Assembly: GCA_035552655.1 (NCBI GenBank)
Contig: DASZLD010000219.1
Coordinates: 1-5,404, forward strand
Reading direction: 5' to 3'
DNA: 5,404 nucleotides
DNA from: DASXMT01 sp035552655
GTDB lineage: Bacteria > Actinomycetota > Acidimicrobiia > Acidimicrobiales > RAAP-2
Below the pieces are notes generated by a model. It did not search any database, was not told where the DNA came from, and saw only the letters and a program-made list of their open reading frames with translations. This document shows positions 4,774 to 5,404 of the stretch, in pieces. The position numbers were made by a program, and so were the translations under genes. Positions within the stretch are counted from its first letter, which is position 1. Each line of letters begins with the position of its first letter.

Positions 4774-5404
4774 CTATGCCACCCGATTGCCCGTTGCGCC
4801 CTGGCCCTGTCCCACCAGTTCGAACGCTTGCCACATGGACGCGTACTCCCCGTCCAGGGCCAGCAGCTCATCGTGGCTTCCGATCTCGGCGATCCGGCCT
4901 CCGGCCAGCACGACGATCCGATCGGCGGCTCGCGCCGTCTGGAGACGGTGAGCGATGACGACCGTGGTCCGGCCGTGCGATACCTGCTGCATGGCCGCAG
5001 CCACCCGAGCCTCGGTGGCCAGGTCGAGGTTAGATGTGGCTTCGTCCAACAGCAGCACAACGGGATCGACCAGCTCGGCGCGGGCGAGGGCGATCAGCTG
5101 GCGCTGGCCCGCTGAGAGGGACCGTCCCCGTTCCGACAACTCGTGCAGGTACCCACCGGGCAACGCAGCGATGAAATCGTGCGCACCCACCGCTCGAGCC
5201 GCCGCCTCCACGTCGGCGTCGGCGGCCTGGGGCCGGCCGTAGGCGATGTTGTCCCGGATCGTCCCCGAGAAGAGGAATGCCTCTTGGGGCACGTAGCCCA
5301 GTTGGTGACGGAACGAGTTGAGGTCGAGGGTTCGGATGTCGTGTCCGTCGATGCGAACGCTTCCCTCGTCGGGATCGTAGAAACGGGCCAGTAGCTTCAT
5401 GACC
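4774..5404 (-). CDS. ABC exporter, C-terminal ATPase part, cut by the right window edge
   Basis: About 210 residues of an ATP-binding domain are visible, and the frame runs open through 5404. The Walker A loop and any membrane domain lie outside the window; the first residues seen (VMKLLARFYDPDEG) directly follow where Walker A should be. Present in order are the Q-loop (GYVPQEAFLFSGTIRDNIAYG), the signature LSAGQRQ (Ala in place of the second Gly of LSGGQ), Walker B with its Glu (VVLLLDEATSNLD), and the switch His (VVIAHRL). FLFSGTIRDNIAYG is characteristic of exporters with fused membrane and ATPase domains (MsbA/MdlB-like, type IV), so the full protein is probably about 600 residues in the inner membrane. 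The substrate cannot be told. It ends 74 bases before the 6PGDH-like gene on the same strand, without a clear terminator. A functional link is possible but unproven. Confidence 0.93.
   Translation of the reverse strand, partial: VMKLLARFYDPDEGSVRIDGHDIRTLDLNSFRHQLGYVPQEAFLFSGTIRDNIAYGRPQAADADVEAAARAVGAHDFIAALPGGYLHELSERGRSLSAGQRQLIALARAELVDPVVLLLDEATSNLDLATEARVAAAMQQVSHGRTTVVIAHRLQTARAADRIVVLAGGRIAEIGSHDELLALDGEYASMWQAFELVGQGQGATGNRVA

Noticed and set aside
4700..4834. 45-residue N-terminal extension of the 6PGDH-like protein
   Set aside because: It would overlap the ABC gene; the Rossmann fold begins right after the ATG at 4697-4699, which has a strong AAAGGAG site.

Overview
The window looks like GC-rich chromosomal DNA (judged by eye at about two thirds G+C) from a free-living bacterium, most likely an actinobacterium. 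The signs are the strong G/C bias at third codon positions, GTG starts on three genes, a GC hairpin terminator without a U-run, and an ABC exporter signature written LSAGQ. An Acidimicrobiia-like source is possible, but that is an impression and cannot be settled from this sequence. I see no IS element, CRISPR array, tRNA, rRNA or phage gene.

Layout from left to right: (1) the first 29 codons of a gene on the minus strand, cut by the left edge (1-88); (2) a minus-strand pair, an AllA/ureidoglycolate-lyase-like protein (1116-1628) followed by an SDR-type dehydrogenase (205-993), ending in a strong hairpin at 176-206; (3) a 90-base divergent promoter region (1629-1718); (4) a plus-strand pair, a small single-domain cupin (1719-2102) and, one base later, a D-2-hydroxyacid dehydrogenase of the glyoxylate/hydroxypyruvate reductase type (2104-3054); (5) a shared hairpin terminator (3057-3086) between convergent genes; (6) a minus-strand pair, a 6-phosphogluconate-dehydrogenase-like protein with a DUF1932-type C-terminus (3860-4699) and an RraA / HMG-aldolase family protein (3101-3727); (7) the C-terminal ATPase part of an ABC exporter on the minus strand, cut by the right edge (4774-5404).

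Taken together, six of the eight genes form a small-molecule catabolic neighbourhood: three different dehydrogenase folds (SDR, D-2-hydroxyacid, beta-hydroxyacid/6PGDH), an RraA-type aldolase/decarboxylase, a cupin and an AllA-like lyase. A tempting reading is hydroxy- or oxo-acid breakdown in which a lyase or aldolase releases a small 2-oxo acid (glyoxylate, pyruvate or oxaloacetate) and the 2-hydroxyacid dehydrogenase handles it. That is inference; no substrate can be read from the sequence. The AllA-like protein departs from the E. coli AllA active-site stretch and no other allantoin-pathway gene is present, so plain purine degradation is not supported. I found no defence system or other clearly novel machine. 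The most worthwhile leads are the gene combination, the divergent AllA-like enzyme, and several inverted repeats in the gaps.
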